NCBI GenBank assembly: GCA_013397935.1
Contig: VZRN01002232.1
Coordinates: 1,041,457-1,105,456, forward strand
DNA from: Dasyornis broadbenti
Taxonomy: Eukaryota > Chordata > Aves > Passeriformes > Dasyornithidae
Direction of reading: 5' to 3'
DNA length: 64,000 nt
The notes beneath the pieces are model-generated. The model saw only the letters and a program-made list of their open reading frames with translations, made no database searches and was not told the DNA's origin. The position numbers were made by a program, and so were the translations under genes. This document shows, piece after piece, positions 10,112-21,350 of this stretch. Each line of letters starts with the position of its first letter. Within the stretch, counting starts at the first letter, position 1.

Positions 10112-13100
10112 TGTGCTGTTCAAAAAGGGTAAAATTCATCCCCATCCTCCCAAGATCTGTTTACTAACCAAATCCTGTATATAAAAGAAGACAATGTCAG
10201 AGATTTTCTTTGTGTACCCCAGTTCAAACTGAGGTTATTTTTTATTTCAGCAAAGTATCTTTGTCCAAAATTCCTTGGTGGGGACCCTGCCCTTGTGGAT
10301 TTGTAGGAATCTTCTAATTTACATATTGTTTCCTGTCTGGAATGAAGAGCAGGTCACTATTGCTAAATATTTCGGCATCATGTTTATTCTCTGGTTCAAA
10401 ATTATTCAGAACAGAAGGAGGAGATACTATTTCCCAAAATACTCCCAAACACTTGACATCAACCACAAACTGAATATGACAATCTTCACCTGCCTGGCTT
10501 TTTGGAAGGGAAAGAGAGAATACTTTCCCTCAATAGCAGCATGAGAAATGCTGAATGCAGGAGTTTTGTCACCAGCATATGCAGCTGGGGAGCAAGGGAC
10601 CTGGGGAATCAGGGAGCCAGGCTGCACTCCCCCAGTGCTGAGTGCAGGGGCAGGAAAGGAAATCAGTGCACTGGCAGGAGAAGAGGGCTGCTGGAAACTC
10701 AGCGCCTGATAAGGATACGTGGGAACAGCAGGGGAAAAACAGACCAGCAAACCTTGAGTAATGTGTGATGGGAAGGCAGCACACACTTTGTCCTCGGCCC
10801 CTGCTTAATATGACCCATCCAGAGAAAGCAGGGGTGCACCTGGTAGGCACCACAGGCAGAGGTTACACTTTGGGGCTGCTTGAAGTTACTCCCCTCTAAC
10901 AACTCGGTGTGCACAACTCTCTTCTGAGACGGTGAACCTGATGCTGCTGTGCTCTTTTTTTTTTTTTAAATGCCTGGATATACTTATTTCAAAAAACCCT
11001 GGCCTAAGGTCTGCACTCTTTCTAGGAACTGGTATCATTGAAGCAGACAAGAGCAAAAGACCTTCTGTGCAGTTTGTCATCACCCCTTGGCAGCAGTTCA
11101 GTTGGTTTTGTGCCGTGTCACCCACAGGACAATCAGATCCCCTAATTTCTGGCTGGCATCTAACTCTAAGTAGAACCATCAGACCTGGTTGTATATGCAG
11201 GGAGTAGGCATCTGAACCCTATAAATATCTTTCTCTTTTAATTTAAAAATAGCAGAAAGATTTTTAAAAGTAAATTTATATTTAAAATATTAATAATAAT
11301 TGTTCCCAGGCAAAGTCAACTTTCAGCCAAGTTTCAGCTGTGAAGAAACTTTTATTAAGCAAGAAATGAACTCATGAAAAGAGCGGAATAATGGAGCCAG
11401 TGAGAGGCTGTGGCAGCACTGCTAACAGGTGCCACTGTTACAGCAGGGACGGGGGAGTAAGACTTCTAAAGATACAGCAACTAGGACTGTGCCCACCCCT
11501 GCAGCTAAAGATCTACCAGGACTTCTGTTATGAACTTCTGTTTGCAGGGTCTTGATACTTTAGTCATAAAAGCATACTGCAGGCTGAGAGTGGGAAAATA
11601 GAGACACAGCACTCCAGGGCAGTTGGAACAAAAAGTAGTAATATCCATGTAGGTGTTTTGAAGGATCTCTTTGGAATTTTGAAATTCTAAAAAAAAGCAT
11701 GTTTCTTTAGCAATTAAATTTGGCAGATTATCGGTCAATGGCATTAACGGGGGAGGGGTTTTTTCAGTTTGTTGTATTTTAATTTAGAGCCCCTAAAATG
11801 CCTGTGGCGTTTTTTAAGCTTAAAAAAATCTTATAGCTCAATTAAGGGATAACAGAAATAAACCAGGATTACCTGTGTGTAATTACACAAAGTTAAATCC
11901 AAGAAAATAATATACTGTCACAACTTTCTTGGGTAATTTGAGCAGTCTCCCTAGGATCTCCAGAGGCAAAAAAAGAGGAAGGTTGTCTCAGCTCATACCT
12001 GAGTATTTACTGCAATATAGCAAAAGTCTCTGAAGTCCAAAAGACCGCAGAAGTAGATGGAAAGACCTTTTTTCTTGCTCAACCTTTTAATTGCCTTAAA
12101 GGATATGTTACAGAACTGAGCAAACTCTGTACTGGGGCACAAATTAGATGTAATGTTCAACTCTCAAACTTTCTTATTGCCCTTCACCATTCTGCTCCCA
12201 CTCTCTTGTGTCCACCAATACTGTACTGCAGTCCAGACTGCGCTTAACTGCAAACACTTGGCAAGAAATAACTCAAATCAGCTACGTGTACCCATATCTG
12301 GAGGCAGAAACTATTATTTAGTACTTCCTAGAAGGAGTACAAATTTTCTGTATGTGCCAAATTAATCCTCAAACTGCTTTAAGGTGTGAAGATACATTCA
12401 TTGCACTTATTTGAAAACATCAAAGTCAGTATGTCCCATTCCTGAAGAACAGGAACGTAGAGCAGAATAGTTAGCTGGGCAATAAAACAGCTAGTTTTTC
12501 CTTATTGTATTCTGGGTGGGACTACCTAAACTCAAGGCATGTTTTGACTACCAATACCTGCAGCCACCGTGACATGCTAGCTGGATTTAGCTCTCTGTGT
12601 TTCAGCCTTGTATAACTGGATGAAATTCAATCTGTTTGCATTTAAACTTTTTAATCCTGAATCATTTACCCAAGTTCCAGCTTTTACAGAGTAAACATAT
12701 ATATGAATGATACACAAGGATAAGGGGACCCGCACCTTGTCTGCTTAAGAAAATTGGCCATAAAACCAGTGCCAACCACTTTCTTCCATCAAAAACTTCC
12801 AAAGGGAATAGATTGACTCCATCTGCAATTATAATATTAATTTCATTATAACCATCCCAACCTGGATTTAAACATGAGTGTGTGAATAGCAGCACAGTAT
12901 ACACAGTATATATGTAGTACTGGTGTATGCCCTGTCAGTAACTCAAAACATATGTCATATGTTTCTTAAAAGCAGCCAGGTAGATTGTAGCTATCCCCTT
13001 ATCACTGCCAGAGCTCCCTACCTGGACCAAGTCTACATATTTATTGGTGTTAGACATGGAGTGGTCCTGGCCTCAGCTGTAATTGGTTAAACTCGGTATG

Positions 13101-13158
13101 AACGGTACATTTCAATCCTGAGGTCCTTCACCAGCCTGGTGATAAGGCATCGGTTCCT
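10109..13158. other. Non-coding stretch
   Basis: Mixed composition, GC-richer at 10560-10880. Several opposing open frames of up to 119 codons at 10427-11207 overlap each other without a recognisable family. AT-rich at 11220-11310 and 11800-11930. No repeat family is recognised. Confidence 0.4.
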
Positions 13159-13184
13159 CAGTATATTATAGCAGTATATTATAG
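13159..13184. repeat. Perfect 13-base tandem duplication
   Basis: CAGTATATTATAG occurs twice back to back with no mismatch. A small recent slippage or duplication event. Confidence 0.95.
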
Positions 13185-13842
13185 CCTGTGAGCTGGGTTA
13201 ATTTACACCAGCTGAACCAGCCCTGCACAGACTGGGCAGACACAACACCAAGACCCTGGGAGGGTCCTTGTGTGTTACAGAAATCCCTGGCGTCCCCTTC
13301 GGAGCAACCTTTCCACCCTCACCACTGTGGAGACAGTACAAAGCATCTGAAGCTTGGGCCCTAACCTCTTCTCTTTGAACTTTTCAAATTTATTTTTCTT
13401 TGCCTTAAGTATTTTCTTATAAAACTAACATGACCACCAGAATAAAAAGAAGCAGTGACTCCTAGCTTTATCATTTGGTCTCTGTTCAACAAGACATGTT
13501 CTGTTGACACTTAGAGAGGGCATGCACAAGGAACACCAAAGGCAAGGGTTTGGAAACTGAACACATACACTACCTCTGTTCATCAGGGGCAAAAATCTAT
13601 TTTCAGACCAGGGAGTGCAAATGTATATTTATTTTATTTTGCAGCCTTATTTTAAGATACTTATTGTCATTTCCCTGGCAGCAGGGTGTTGGAGAGGATG
13701 AGATTGCAAACTCAAAAGAATGACCCTTTCCATTCCATCTGCCCTTATTTAGAAGTGATGGTCTCCATTCCTTTTTTATTTTTTAATAGAAAAAACCCCT
13801 CTTTATTCTGTCCTTCAGGCAAGTTCACAGAGTCCACTGTAT

Positions 13843-13876
13843 TTCAACGGGAGCTCTACTTCAACGGGAGTTCTAC
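13843..13876. repeat. 17-base tandem duplication
   Basis: The unit TTCAACGGGAGCTCTAC is followed directly by a second copy differing at one base (C to T). It lies inside an unremarkable open frame at 13686-13904. Confidence 0.95.
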
Positions 13877-15063
13877 TTACCCTCCCCCAAAAGGTCTCTA
13901 TTAATTGTTTTCAAATGTTGGCAGCCATGTGAAACCCTGCCTAGCAAGTCTGGCTCCTTATATGATTTTTATTAAAATTCACTTTGCACACAAGGCACAT
14001 GAGATTTATGGCTGAAACTAATAGGTTGGTTCTCACTAAGACATAAATCCATAGGCTGTTTATTGAGGCTCATGGACATTGAGAACGCAGGTAATTGTTA
14101 CTGTGAATGTTCAGCTTAAAAATAGTCAGTTATGTCGCTAAGGATATTTGTTTAACTAAGCACACACATAAGCCCCTGAAAAATTACTTTATCTGTGATG
14201 ATGAATGGAAGGACTGTGCAGGGTAAGTTCTGTATCTCATCTGTACATTTAATTTCACTTATAACACTTTTCAGATTTTCCTTTTACATGGTGTCTTGTA
14301 TTATAAAAAACAAATGTAAAAGAGATCCCATTCATTTTTTTCCATGCCTGTTTTAGTCATTCTCAGTTTATACATCAGAATTTCTGCTTTTTTGCTACCA
14401 ACGCTTACAAACTTTAGCTGAGGTTTTGCAAATCTAGTTCCTCCTGGCTTGCTCACGACCATAATCTGCCACATGAACATCATTCTGGTGACAACACACA
14501 AGGTGCAGCAGAGCCTGCACTGATCTTTTCCTCTTAGGGTCTGACCCCAACACCACGTGCCAACAACTGCCAGCCAGACTGGCCAGTGAGCCAGCTCTAC
14601 TCTGGAAGCCGTTTAGATGTGTTAGCTCAGTCCTGTGCCCAAGCAGACAAGTCCTGCTTCTCAACATTATGTTACCTTTCAGCAAGACCCAAACGCATCT
14701 ACATGGTTTCGACCTCGCATCTGTTTTGCAGCATGTCAGCTCACAGGGCAGAGAGAGGTAGCTCATGCCACCTCAGTGGACCTGCTACTCTCAGTTGTGA
14801 TGGCAATACAATGTCAAAGAGAAGGCACAGATAATCTTCCTGCTCCATTGATTAGATTACCCAAAACAGGCTTCTAATAGCCTCTGAGATCATGTAGGGC
14901 ATTTTTTCAGACCTTCAGACCTCACACAGGTCCCATGTTATAACTGCCAGCTTCATGTGACTGTCTTGAGTACCATAGGACATCCCACATAGCCCTTGAC
15001 ATTTTTATCTATATAGAGTACACCTCAGTGAAATACATCAGATGCTTCTAAAACAACAATAAG
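13877..15063. other. Non-coding stretch
   Basis: Mixed AT-rich sequence. Opposing open frames at 14434-14877 (up to 110 codons) overlap and match no family that I know. Nothing else supportable is seen. Confidence 0.4.
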
Positions 15064-15590
15064 AATCACAAAATCATAGAATGGCCTGGGTTGGAAGGGA
15101 TCTGAATGATCACTTACTTCCAACCACCCTGATGTGGGCAGGGACAACTTTCACTGGACCAGGTTTCTCAGAGCCCAATCCAACCTGGCTTTGAATACTT
15201 CCAGGGATGGGGCATTCACAACCTCCCTGAACAACCAGTTTCAGTGTCTCACCATTCTCACAGTGAAGAATTTCTTCTTAATATCTAATCTAAACCTACT
15301 CTCTTTCAGTTTGAAGCCATTCCCCCTTGTTCTGTCACCACACGCTCTTGTAAAACATGACTCTCCATCTTTCTTGTAGGTTTCCTTCAGATACTGAAAG
15401 GCTGCAATTAGGACATCACAAAACCTTCCCTTCTCGAGCCTGAAAAATTCCAATTCTCACAGCCTTTCCTCTCAGGAGAGGTGACCTATCCCTCTAATCA
15501 GCTTGGTGGCCTCCTCTGGACTTGCTCCAACAGGTCGATGTCCTTCCTATGGTAGGAACCCCAGAGCTGGAAGCAATGCTCAAGGTGAGT
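15064..15590 (-). mobile_element. CR1 LINE, 5'-truncated 3' portion
   Basis: Read on the minus strand, this is the 3' end of an avian CR1 (chicken repeat 1) non-LTR retrotransposon. The plus strand opens with the reverse complement of the CR1 tail (AATCATAGAATGGCCTGGGT), continues with the typical CR1 body and stops near CCAGAGCTGGAAGCAATGCT. CR1 copies are normally truncated at the 5' end by incomplete reverse transcription, as here (about 530 bases of a 4-5 kb element). It codes for nothing intact. This is one of the strongest clues that the window is from a bird. Confidence 0.93.
15241..15453 (-). pseudogene. CR1 ORF2 C-terminal remnant
   Basis: A minus-strand open frame of 70 codons matches the C-terminal end of CR1 ORF2 (endonuclease/reverse transcriptase polyprotein), including the recognisable DRTRGNG segment near residues 40-46 and the RFRLD.KKKFFT stretch near residues 53-64. 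The frame ends at a TGA (15241-15243) where family members read Trp (VRHWNRLP), so a nonsense change has cut the frame. It lies wholly inside the CR1 copy at 15064-15590 and is certainly non-functional. Confidence 0.85.
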
Positions 15591-18500
15591 TGCTGTTGCT
15601 TTTCTATCACTTTTACCATAGTGAACTTTGGATATCAGATTTATTTATTATTGTGGTCATATCAAAAACAGCCCAAACAGCTGAAATTTCATTGAACATT
15701 GCACACACACGGGAAATTTCACACTCACTGAAGTCTCAAGGAGTGTTTATGCTATGCATGTGTCACATAAAAAAAGCAGTGTAGACACATCAGTGTTATT
15801 TGTGGTTCAAAATAACTAACCATTCTCATTGATGGAATTTAGCAAATCGGCACATTGCTATACCATTACAGATATACTGCTTTGGCAATCCAAGCTGCCA
15901 TCTCTCAAAACATTTGCTTGGAGGTAGACTTTTGTCTCTTTTGCAACATGCTGCCAAAACTAAAGCAAAGCAGCCCTACAACATAAGCATAAAAGGGTGA
16001 AAGAGTGCCTGCAATGCAGCTGACTATATTTTTAAGTTGATACCTCATTCATTTTAAAATGGTATGTAAATACTGAAACCCCCCAGACAGCTAAAGAAAT
16101 ACCTAAAATTCCATAAATTCTTTAGCAGATGAAGAATTAACACAAGTATAGACCTCGACCATTTGCAGGAGCTTAGGTATTTTTATGTCAATGGTGTTTA
16201 TCCTGAATTTTTCATACATCCTGGTACTGGTGTTTAGACACAGAAAAAGACATTTTTGGAACATTTTCTTCCTTTCTCCCCCCAAGTTTTTCTTTCTTGA
16301 CAAGCAGCTTCTCCTTTGCTCCTTTTTACAGCGCTTGTTTAGTAGCCTATCAGTTATCTAAATCTGTTAGGTTGTTGCTTGCTGATGAAGTCTCAACGCT
16401 CTTGTCTGATCTAGTGACTAGGTCAGCAAGGTTTTGTGTCCTGGGGACTCGGGGAACTGTATGGAGGTGACCTCTGACACTCATCAAAGGATCCACAGCA
16501 CTGTTTGGCTCCTATCAGTTTAATCAGCTGGCTCATTCCTGCTCCTTCGCCATTCATGACATGATTGTGTCCCTCAGTGCCGCCTTTCAGAGCGCACAGC
16601 CCTGCTCCACGCTGCTCCCTCACACTGAGTTTGGCTCCTGCCAATGGCCTCATGCAATGTGCCATTCATTCTCGGCATGACTCGCATTTTACAGGAAACT
16701 TCCTTCGTGCTGAAAGGGAGGGCAACAAATAGGAAGTTTTCTTTTATTTCAGAGACACAGAGGTCAGTATTATTCCTGAATCTTTTCTGGCAGTTCAAGG
16801 TGATGTTTAAACTGAAAAGTCCGTGTCTGTTATGTGCTTTTGAAAAATTAGAGGTATTTTCTAAAAAAAAAACCCCAAAACAACCTTAACACTACAAACT
16901 AAATAACATTTCCATGAAAATATGATGAAAAACACACATAAACTGCTACAGAAATCTGTCTGCTCTTATCTAGTGAAAATAAGTAAAAGAAAAAATTGTT
17001 TTGAAGTGCTACTTAATTTAAAAAAAAAATTAAGACTCTATAAAATATTTTCACAATTTTCTTCTGAAGTACATAAGACAAAGATTTATAAATAAAGTTA
17101 AAGAAGCTCCCAAGTCTCTTGCTGTTCCCTAGTTAGCTCCACATATTAGGAACACATACTCCATATTACTTGATGTGGAGGGTATGAAAGCTGGCTCCAT
17201 GGCTTCTTTGTGGCTGCACCTGGGCTTGCCAGTGGAGGACATCAAATACCAAAGGAATGAAGGCAGAACAAAAAGTTAAGATTTGTCAGCACCAACACTT
17301 AATATCTACTAGGAGTTTTGTAGGAAAATTTCTCCCCTGTGATTTTTCAACTAGATTACAACATAAAGACAGTCACACATCACAGATTGTTCCAGCTGTA
17401 GATCTTCTCCCCAAAACTATCAGAATCTCAAAACTGGTTGAGAAATGAGACTACCCAGGAACACTTCAGACTTCTGATGAAGCAGTTTGATTTCCTGTGA
17501 GATAAAGGACAAGTATTGTGTTCTTCTGTGTTTCATCCATGCAAGTGAAGGACAACTTGGAAGCAGAATGACATTCCAAACTAATTTAGGTTAGCAAGTG
17601 GCCACTGCAACCATCGCTCCTTCAGACACAGAGAGGTATCCCGCAGTATATCACAAAAACTATCCACAACACAGTGAACTCCAAGAAATGCCAGCAGGGC
17701 TCAGACACCTTGTCTGCAGTGAAAAGATCATAGTACAATGCTCTGTGGACATTGACACAACAGCCTGAATGTGTTTAATTGGTGCAATATCAACTCAGCT
17801 AAAGCAATATAAGTTATGCTGACAATACTTTTCTGTGCAAAGAAATGCTTAAGTAGTCTTATCTGAATGCATTTTTTTGCAATACAAGAGAAGTAGAAGA
17901 TTATATAAATTACAGCAGTTAATAGCCTTTTGATTCATTGCTGAATCTCACAAAAACAGAGAGTCTGAAGTGATTCCTGAGGTGGATAAATTCTGTTGTG
18001 TAATGTGAGGATCAGTCGTGTAATCCTTGCTAAATCAACAATTCTTTGCTCCCATTGAACTCAAAACCTGTCCTGGGAGAACAGGAAGAAAAGTAGTCTT
18101 TCACTACAGAAAGCAAAACTATTTCTAAATATTTATTAATTTTTTTCCTGTAAATGTTATTCATCAAGAAAGCTTCGTTTTCTGTAATACATTTCAGAGC
18201 TTTTTCTTTAGCCCTGTTCTTTGCTATTCACTCTAAATTCTGAAGTGGCAAGTTAGACTAGCAATCTCATTAGCAATTGAATTTGTCTGTCTAGTCTGAT
18301 ATGCCTGGCAATGACCTGTTAGTATTAACTATTAAATTTCCTTCTGTTTACTGAACACTCTTAGCCACACAAGCTTCACAAAATACACTGACTAAAGTGC
18401 ATGGATTTATGTTTTCTTTAATAACTAAGATAAAATATATAGAAGACATAATAAGAAGAGTTACTTCACATTTTTATGCTGACGCTTTAGCAAACTTTCA

Positions 18501-18596
18501 TGTTGCAAAATATACACCATTTCAATGAAGATAACAAGTAGATGAGCTTGTATTTTTAAGGTGTCAGCTCTTCAGTTGTCAATTATGAAGCATCAC
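15591..18596. other. Non-coding stretch
   Basis: AT-rich sequence with short open frames only (up to 81 codons). The patch 16420-16700 is GC-richer with overlapping frames on both strands. No repeat family or motif stands out. Confidence 0.45.
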
Positions 18597-18623
18597 ATCA
18601 GAGGAAGCATTGCTTCCTCTGAT
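18597..18623. repeat. 27-base near-perfect palindrome
   Basis: Two 13-base arms, ATCAGAGGAAGCA and its exact reverse complement, flank a single T at 18610. Each arm carries AGAGGAAG, the core of the ETS-family PU.1 type site, so the palindrome presents two head-to-head copies. It could extrude as a 12-bp stem with a 3-base loop, or simply serve as a dimer binding site. A perfect 13-bp arm match is not expected by chance in 64 kb. Confidence 0.9.
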
Positions 18624-18759
18624 ACGTAAAATAAGTGAGGCTTTTTTCTGCCTTCTCATTCTTTTTGCTGAGATGGTGAGATTTCTGCAATTAATGTGTG
18701 TTTAATGCTATTTGTCAGGATACATCAACGTTACTGTTACACAGGAAGCAACTATAATT

Positions 18760-18860
18760 ATACATTTGGGAAACTGAGGCACAGAACTTAAGCATCAGAT
18801 CAATAGTAGTGCCAAAATAAGAACAAACATCTATCATGTTCCAGATTTTATCTCCAACCT
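18760..18860 (+). repeat. Probable ancient MIR/L2-like repeat remnant
   Basis: TTTGGGAAACTGAGGCACAG, then AACTTAAGCATCAGATCAAT, follows the highly recognisable 3' part of MIR-type core-SINEs and related LINE tails (GGGAAACTGAGGCACAG followed by TTAAG). The remainder to about 18860 is eroded. The family is identified from memory of the consensus and the boundaries are rough. Confidence 0.5.
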
Positions 18861-20580
18861 CTGGTTCACCCTACCTTAAGAAAAGAAGGAATTTGTCTTT
18901 ATTTCTGTCATATATTTTAACTTAATAACATAGCTTGAACCAATTCACTGTGATCATAAGTGAATTCCATAAAAGCTCTCTTAAAGCCCCTGTTACTTTC
19001 CGTATTGCTTTCCCAGAAGTAGCTGGGTGGAGAGTCCCTGGCTTTGTACACCTGCAGTGCCATGGGAATCAGTGGGGTTCCTCTCAAGCCCAGCCCTAGA
19101 GCTGTGCAGGGCAAGTTCGGAGAAAAGCGGGGATGTGCAGGCAACAGAAAGAAGAACAACATCACGACAAACTGCAAATATTCAGCTTTGGGCACATGCC
19201 ACATTTTCTCACTAGCATGTAAGTAAAGGACTGGAAGTCCATTCTGTGCTACCTTTTCTGCTTTCAGTGTGCCTTTAAAAAGGTAGCTGGAAATCAGTTA
19301 CCTGCCTACTTCTTTTATTGAGGAGTAAAAGGCTCCTCCACCAGCGCAACTGTCAGGCCTCACCATTGTTTGTTCAGTTAATTACCACCAAAAAGTTACA
19401 TGATACAAATATAGTCACACCTCTGTGACTATAATATGCTACACAAAAACAAATACTATAATTTAATAGCTCAGTTAAAATAATAAGCAAATATTTTGGA
19501 TCTACCATCCATAGTTAACCTTTTTAATAGATATGCATGTCAATGGATTTTCTATGAAATTTTAGACTCTCAAAAAAGAGGAAGGGGTTTTAAAATTAAA
19601 ATGGTGCTATACAGCCTGCATAGAAACTAGAAGCAAATTAAAGCTTTTAGGGGTTGGCTGCTAGTTCATTCAAAGATAGGAGAATGACAAATACTAGTGT
19701 TTATTTCTGTTTACTATCCAACAAAAGATTTTGGGACTAAAACGAGATGGTATGGACAGGCGATTTTATTAATGTAAAGGTAAGACACTGATGATGGTGG
19801 CAATAAGGTGATGCAAGTACCCACATGGGTCAGTGGCCCTGAGGCTACAGAGGTAATGCCTCCTGAAAGCCAACTTGTTTGTAGCATGACAGGGTCAATA
19901 TTACAGCAACAGTGCTGTGCAGGAGATCTTTAAGAACAATTAATTTAAAAATGGCATGATAAATAGGGAGAAACAGATTTATTTGGCACCTTTCTTTGGA
20001 TGCTGCAGTAGCTATTACTTAGCTAAACCTTGGCCCCATGCTCAGATGAAGGAAACAGATCTGTGAAAGTAGTTTCAAGGGTTGTCTGGTTAGAAATGAG
20101 CCAGAGCCACTAATCCTGTCTTTAGGCATTTGCCTACAGCAGTTACATGCTTGGGCTGCTAAGAGAAATGGGAAACACACAGCTATACCTGGAACAGTCT
20201 TTCTTCAAGCAGGCATAGTTGGAGTTGGGAAGCTAAGGCAGAGATTCAGTGTCCTCCATCACATGGAGATGTCCCCATCACACGGGAATCAATGATTCCT
20301 TCATTCACTAAACTGGAGAGCTCCCATTGGGAACCACCTAAAAGCAGTACCAAATTGGACTTGGAGGTCCTTTCCATCCTAATGCAGTGTATTTTTTGCA
20401 AATAGGTATGCAGATAAATTCTGTGAACCAAGGGCTAGAAAGGGAATCAGTCTTGTTTCACAGAGACTCTGTAGCATTTGCTATACTGGCACTATTTTGG
20501 AGTAAACATCAGCAATGCCAACTAACAACTGTGGCTAATACTGGTGCTTGCGACATGGAGGAAAAAGTGGAGAGAGAATA
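18861..20580. other. Non-coding stretch
   Basis: AT-rich sequence. Short overlapping frames at 18917-19226 (60-95 codons) on both strands have no recognised family. Nothing else supportable is seen. Confidence 0.45.
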
Positions 20581-20770
20581 AGAGAATGTTAAAGTCATCT
20601 AATTAAATTTCTAATCCAGGTTTACATAATTAAGCAATAATGACTACGGGAAGGGCATTTCCTGGCAGTTAATGACCGGCTGGAGGATTTGAGGGCTTGA
20701 GGTAAAGCCAAGTGTTCTTAACACTGTCAGTCATTAATTGCCAGGAAATGCCCAACTCAGGAGGTTATTA
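20581..20770. promoter_or_regulatory. Candidate conserved element surrounding a hairpin
   Basis: The block around the inverted repeat is rich in homeodomain-type cores (CTAATTAAA near 20600, ATAATTAAG near 20627, GTTAATGAC and GTCATTAAT inside the arms). Texture and motif content resemble conserved non-coding elements, and the long inverted repeat inside suggests it is either a structured RNA locus or an exapted palindromic repeat. Conservation is not measured. Confidence 0.35.
20648..20758. repeat. Long inverted repeat, candidate structured hairpin
   Basis: The left arm 20653-20676 and right arm 20730-20753 are 24 bases each and reverse-complementary at 23 positions. The remaining pair (20668 with 20738) is a G.U wobble in RNA. 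Three further pairs close outside a 2x2 A/A internal loop (20648-20650 with 20756-20758), and three inside (20678-20680 with 20726-20728). The 53-base loop contains two small perfect hairpins: GGCTT/AAGCC (20694-20698 with 20705-20709) and GTGTT/AACAC (20712-20716 with 20720-20724). The predicted shape is a branched three-way junction. Possible identities are a structured RNA, an unusual pre-miRNA, a MITE-like or Eulor/MER-type palindromic repeat, or a paired binding site. No target-site duplication is evident. Confidence 0.9.
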
Positions 20771-21199
20771 CTGCTGTTATAAACCAAGAATAGAAAAATA
20801 TAAAGAAAAAAGACAGTAATTACCTTTTTAAAGTGTTGAAAGCTGAGCACTGAACTGCCTGTCGCTATGGAGACAGAGTTTTATTTATAGCATCAGTCCT
20901 TTGCTAGTGTTTAAAGACTGCCTCAGTACCCAGAGGAGGGCAGGAGTTAGTTCTCAGGGCTCCATTAGGTATATAATTGGTAATTCAGAACATCAGCTCT
21001 GTGCCACGGGCCACATAACATCTGCAGACATCAAGAGTATCACAAAACTTTACAAGACTGATTACAAAATACTGGCAGCCACTCAAAACATTTTATAGTT
21101 ACACATACCTTCAGAAAGCATTTCCAGTAGTTCCTGCTTTGATCTGCAGAGTGTGTGTCTCTAAATAGGATCCTTGTAATGTCACATTGTGCTGTTTCC

Positions 21200-21350
21200 T
21201 AGAAATTAAGTACTTAGGGATCAGATCTTTAAAACTGATTAATGCCACAGGTCTGTGTAGTCAGACTATGATCACTAACTGATTTTACAGTTGTGTAACT
21301 ACTGATTTCATTGGAACAGCTCCTGATTTACACCAGTTAGTGTAAAGGCT
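21200..21350 (+). repeat. Probable ancient amniote LINE/SINE tail remnant
   Basis: TGTGTAACTACTGATTTCAT, then TGGAACAGCTCCTGATTTAC and ACCAGTTAGTGTAAAGGCTG, follows the order of a very old repeat common in reptiles and birds (GTGTAACTCCACTGACTTCAATGG..., ...CTGATTTACACCAGTGTAA...). It is diverged. I place it only as an ancient CR1/L2/MIR-class tail. Confidence 0.45.

Noticed and set aside
9854..10145. Minus-strand frames with a poly-Phe stretch
   Set aside because: Translation of the 44-base A-run.
10427..11207. Cluster of frames on both strands
   Set aside because: Mutually overlapping, none with a domain. Explained by slightly higher GC.
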